From Caprimulgus europaeus (Eukaryota; Chordata; Aves; Caprimulgiformes; Caprimulgidae), in NCBI GenBank assembly GCA_907165065.1, contig OU015532.1, forward strand, positions 43,812,839 to 43,876,838: a DNA stretch of 64,000 nucleotides, read 5' to 3'. Positions 61,101 to 64,000 of the stretch are shown here, one piece after another. The notes below the pieces were generated by a model. That model had not been told where the DNA came from, did not search any database, and saw only the letters and a list, made by a program, of their open reading frames with translations. Numbering within the stretch: the first letter of the stretch is position 1; every line of letters starts with the position of its first letter. The position numbers and the translations under genes were made by a program.

Positions 61101-64000
61101 ATTTCAGTTTTTCATTTTCTGTTTTTTAGTGAACTATAAGTCTAGGAAGCCTTATTTAATACACAGAGTTGAGACAGTAAAGTCTCTAAATACTTTCCAA
61201 TTGCTGTTTTCTTGCAGACAAATATTTGCTCCCATCTGTGTTGTTTAGTGGCACCATGCCCTGAGGATGCTATTTTAGTTATAGTTAGAGAAGAGACTGA
61301 AATTATACTGAAAAATATCCTGGTGCTGGTCTGGTGCTCTTTCCCAGGCATCTGTGAAGCCAACAGCTGATGTCGTTTGCTCTGATTATTATTAAATAGT
61401 TGAAGTCTTTAATACCTGAGGAGTTTATTAGGTTTTTCCTCTCCTTCTCCCTTTTTTAAAACATTTGATTCTTTATCCCTAGGCATTTTAAGATCTTTTG
61501 AAAAATTGTTATAACCTTGAAGTCTTGGGATGCAAAACTGACTGTATAATTCTTTCAGCATTGCAAAAATTGTTCTGGTGACTGTCAGCCTAAGCGGTCG
61601 GTGTTGCTGCACCCATGGCAGATGACGTTGTGGAATCAGTAAGAGATCTGTGGTTTACATCACTGTCACTCGGCCATTTCCAGGAAAAGTGATAGATAAT
61701 ATTTAGTTCTTCAAAAGTTGAGTACCACTTCCACAATACAGCTGCAAACCAAGGATCCCAAGAGAACAGGAAAGGGCCATATCATATTAATTAACTGTAT
61801 TTATAGTCAATCTAGCAGAAAAAACTCAGTGTTTTTTTTAAGTCTCTGCCAGATGAACATGGTGACACTGCAGCACAGGGCTAGGTGAATGCCAGGAGTA
61901 GATCAAATGGGTGGGGAGGCAGAGTGAGAGCATCCAAGTCAGTGGTCAGATCTACTTAAGCTGCCGTGGAACTGAGGTCTAAGGCACTGAGATCGGGGGA
62001 CACATCCTGCCCTCCGCCTCTAGTAAACGGCAGAGAAAGCACCTTTTAAGGCTCCTCAGTTCACTGCCTGTCTGGAACATACTTTGTAAGACTGTATTTT
62101 TCCTTAGGCTACAGAGGAAGGTTAGGATACTCAGACTTGGTTTAGGTGCTTAAATGTAGGCAGAATAAAAATAAATCTTTGTGCTTTGCTGCACCTTTGT
62201 TTCGGGTTTTCTGGTATTTGCCAGAAAGTCTGTGCAGCATCATTTTCTTTTTCTGTGCTATTAGAAAAACTCGTATTCTTTTATAAGATTCAGGCCAAGA
62301 TACATCCAAAATTATACCTAAAAGGCTTCTAAAACACCTAGAAATTGCTATTCTTTAATAAATGCTCTTTTCTCAGACATCTAAATCATCAGATGTATTG
62401 TGATTGATTTTACACCAGGGCTGATAACAAACCTTGAATGGGCAATGTTTTTGGATCTTCCATTTTCCCCACCTGGCAACTGATTTTCTTACTGCTTTCT
62501 GCCAAGGACTATAGTCAGCTCAGGTGTCTAGCTCTGAAATATTAGGTGCAAGAATCCTTTGTCCAGTTCTAGTGTAGCTTCACCCTGGTCTCATTTCCTA
62601 GAATCCTTACAAAAACCTATTAGAGGAAGACCTTCATCTGGAAAGTGTGGTAAAAATTCCTGAACAAGTAAAAGGATGTGGTGTTGCAAGTTTTTTTCCC
62701 CCCCCATACCTGTGTCTGATTATTGGTGAACTTGAAAAGAATTTACTCTATTTTACTTTCCACATATGTGTATATAAAATGATATGAGGATTCTGCTTGA
62801 AAATTTTGGCTAGGGGAATGCTTTCAAAATAAAACCAATCTACTTTAAATGGTATAATTACATGGAAATTTAATTTAAATTTCTAATTTGTCAAGACAAA
62901 TACTTGGCTAGGTTTTCAGACTGATTACAAGATTTAATACTTCTTGATGGATTGAGTAATGAGGTGAATTGAAGATCTAGCCCTGAATATCTTGGCAAAA
63001 ATGGGCATGAGAAACCAAAGCATTATGTCTGTCATAAGAAATATCTTGACTGTAAATCAAGCTTCACTGCTGCTGGTGTTCTGGTGTGGTTGATCAGAAC
63101 TGTTCACTCACAGCACCTCCTTTTCTGAGGTGCTGTGAGTGCCAGTGAAAGATTGCAAGTGTTCAAAGTGTTGGTTTTCATATTCTCTTGTATTTATAGG
63201 CTGTGAAAAGCATAAACAGCTAGAAAGCATGTTCCTAATACATATCAGAGGATTGGATTTCTGCAATGTGTAATAGGTAATCTGAGAGAGAGCAGTGAGT
63301 GACAGAGTGGGTAAAGAACACACCAGAGAAACTTCAGGGAGTTTACTGCCAGGGAAGAACGAATTTAAATGCTTTTAGGTGTTTTTATTCACACATGGAT
63401 GATGGGCAAGAAAACTGCTCAGTAATACCATGAATTTTATTCACTAACAGCACATAATATCCCTTCAATCGTGTGCCCATGTAGTTAATTTTGAAACAAT
63501 AATGTGTTGATTCCCTTCCTTTCAGCAGAATGTTCCACCTGCTTAATGCGCTCAGCAGAAAAAGGGTTAGTATTAAAGTCCCACTTGTGCTTTTCAGTAC
63601 ATTTGAATCTAAAGATTTGAATAAATTTGCAAATAGCATTTAGCCCAGGATACTTTGACGAGGTAATTAATAGAATTTCAGTGTTAAATGACACAGTAGT
63701 GACCACAGAGGTCACTGGCAGGATTGCACAGAAACTGCAAGTAGTAGAGGACACTGACTTACACTTTAGTTAGATGATAATCTGCCTGCTTGTGTTCCTT
63801 AGCTCAGGGTTCACAGTAATTCCAGTATTTCTGTACTTTCTCCTAGATGCTTTTGTAATTTGAAGATGGCAATCATATCTGTTAGAGTTGTTTTCTTCAA
63901 TAGAATTGGTCAGTGATTTAAACTTTTTCAAAATGAAAATGAAATGTTCTTTTTGCTTTGCTTTTTTTTTTTTGAAAGATCCTCAGTTTTGCATAATCTA
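52177..64000 (-). CDS. MYBPC3: MYBPC3 (cardiac myosin-binding protein C), 3' end of the gene, 5'-partial
   Basis: Six minus-strand exons join in phase (61049-60854, 57471-57332, 56573-56414, 55849-55713, 53347-53161, 52187-52177) to 276 residues. Order: end of Ig domain C8, Fn3 domain C9, Ig domain C10, and a C-terminus ending in Arg-Ala-Pro-Gln. Family knowledge: the C8-C10 end anchors the protein to the myosin thick filament (light meromyosin) and titin in the sarcomere C-zone. Identification as the cardiac paralogue rests on [11 protein letters not shown] and [10 protein letters not shown], which match cardiac rather than slow or fast skeletal forms as I remember them, and on lying tail to tail with MADD as in mammals. 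The upstream exon (start of C8) was not found and probably lies beyond 64000. Confidence 0.93.
52188..53160. other. MYBPC3: last MYBPC3 intron
   Basis: 973 nt, GT-AG on the minus strand. The open frame continues into it for 17 codons to a TAA at 53108, which mimics an extended C-terminus. No other element was seen. Confidence 0.75.
53161..53347 (-). CDS. MYBPC3: MYBPC3 exon, second half of Ig domain C10
   Basis: Encodes [54 protein letters not shown] and CRLDVR plus one base. The Trp (FWYK) and the DSGCYTC motif carry the I-set Ig core Trp and second Cys. Acceptor CTTCAG, donor GTAATC. 187 nt. Confidence 0.95.
54036..54611 (-). pseudogene. unidentified minus-strand coding-like fragment, possibly decayed
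   Basis: One minus-strand frame stays nearly open for 192 codons, interrupted by only two stops (54408-54410 and 54306-54308). The last 102 codons look protein-like: [20 protein letters not shown], then [16 protein letters not shown], then an acidic tail [16 protein letters not shown] do not recognise the protein. There is no start codon or clear splice site. It may be a fragment of a retrocopied host gene or simply chance; AT-rich DNA makes long frames less likely but not impossible. It lies inside a MYBPC3 intron on the same strand. Confidence 0.25.
54552..54597. repeat. 23-bp tandem duplication (two copies)
   Basis: GAGCATTAGGTGTACTGAAG plus GAT at 54552-54574 is repeated at 54575-54597 with one difference. 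It is a recent local duplication inside an intron. Confidence 0.9.
55169..55190 (+). repeat. A22 homopolymer
   Basis: A run of 22 A on the + strand in a MYBPC3 intron. It could be the tail of a retrocopy, but nothing recognisable lies upstream. Confidence 0.9.
55713..55849 (-). CDS. MYBPC3: MYBPC3 exon, C9-C10 linker and first half of Ig domain C10
   Basis: Two bases complete Gly, then [38 protein letters not shown] and AVRGIPK. The first Ig Cys is in [19 protein letters not shown] is, as I recall, identical to human MYBPC3. Acceptor ATTGCAG, donor GTATGG. 137 nt. Confidence 0.95.
56414..56573 (-). CDS. MYBPC3: MYBPC3 exon, second half of Fn3 domain C9
   Basis: Encodes [40 protein letters not shown], then [13 protein letters not shown] plus one base. 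The [11 protein letters not shown] stretch is the Fn3 F-strand motif. Acceptor GTTACAG, donor GTAATG. 160 nt. Confidence 0.95.
56574..57331. other. MYBPC3: MYBPC3 intron, nothing recognised
   Basis: 758 nt unique sequence with an A/C-rich stretch near 56800-56830. No exon or repeat family was seen. Confidence 0.5.
57332..57471 (-). CDS. MYBPC3: MYBPC3 exon, first half of Fn3 domain C9
   Basis: Two bases complete Asp, then [40 protein letters not shown] and ADKKTM. KPGPP opens the Fn3 domain and the conserved Trp is in LEWSPP. Acceptor CCTGCAG, donor GTAAGA. 140 nt, phase matched on both sides. Confidence 0.95.
57472..60853. other. MYBPC3: MYBPC3 intron, about 3.4 kb, nothing recognised
   Basis: Unique AT-rich sequence. 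The minus-strand open frame at 58102-58398 lies behind a polypyrimidine/AG but matches no MyBP-C domain, and the neighbouring exons already join in phase. Confidence 0.5.
60854..61049 (-). CDS. MYBPC3: MYBPC3 exon, main part of Ig domain C8
   Basis: Encodes [60 protein letters not shown] and TMQII plus one base. [14 protein letters not shown] and SGAYE mark the I-set fold as in mammalian C8. The usual second Ig Cys position (SGxYxC) reads Ile here, and human cardiac C8 also lacks it (Val), as I recall. Acceptor TCTTCAG, donor GTAAGA. 196 nt. Confidence 0.95.
61050..64000. other. MYBPC3: MYBPC3 intron to the end of the window
   Basis: I searched the minus strand for the exon encoding the start of C8 (expected to end near ...IPFQ before a GT donor) and did not find it, so it probably lies beyond 64000. 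A coding-like frame at 63485-63754 has no resemblance to MyBP-C. No repeat family was recognised. Confidence 0.45.

Noticed and set aside
63485-63754. Minus-strand frame with [18 protein letters not shown] before a GT
   Set aside because: No similarity to the missing start of MyBP-C domain C8 and no acceptor; probably chance.

Overview
This is vertebrate nuclear DNA, almost certainly from a bird. Genes are split into short exons with GT/AG introns, intergenic DNA is AT-rich, and the recognisable interspersed repeats are CR1 LINEs with avian-type 3' ends. I see no bacterial features, CRISPR arrays, tRNA or rRNA genes. The species cannot be fixed from the sequence alone.

Positions 1 to about 40450 (+ strand) carry the 3' half of MADD (DENN/MADD, Rab3-GEP, IG20). 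I resolved 17 constitutive coding exons, from 737 to the stop at 39033, whose phases join without a break to give 669 residues. They cover the region after the DENN module, an acidic/serine-rich linker, the death domain (exons at 18446, 19731 and 22187) and the C-terminal PH-like region. Three further exons, too small for simple ORF finding, fit the same phases. They are a 54-nt cassette (8979-9032), a 63-nt cassette (18007-18069) and a 9-nt microexon (31913-31921). A 3'UTR runs to an AATAAA at 40430.

Positions 52177 to 64000 (- strand) carry the 3' end of MYBPC3 (cardiac myosin-binding protein C): the end of Ig domain C8, Fn3 domain C9, Ig domain C10, and an 11-nt last coding exon at 52177-52187 that supplies the C-terminal Pro-Gln. 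The two genes lie tail to tail (MADD > < MYBPC3), the order known around human 11p11.2, which supports both identifications.

Between them, about 40.5-51.8 kb, I find no convincing protein gene. There is one isolated CpG-island-like block (about 47270-47580) with a duplicated E2F-like box and a YY1-like box, possibly the promoter of an unannotated transcript or a regulatory element.

Repeats: a very degraded CR1 (about 2010-3200), CR1 3' ends at about 5347-5490 (- strand) and 6048-6236 (+), and a longer CR1 ORF2-3'UTR copy (about 13395-15394). In a MYBPC3 intron, 54036-54611 (- strand) has an unidentified, nearly open frame that could be a decayed coding fragment. The main new value of this annotation is the set of tiny exons in both genes. 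I did not find a wholly undescribed biological system.
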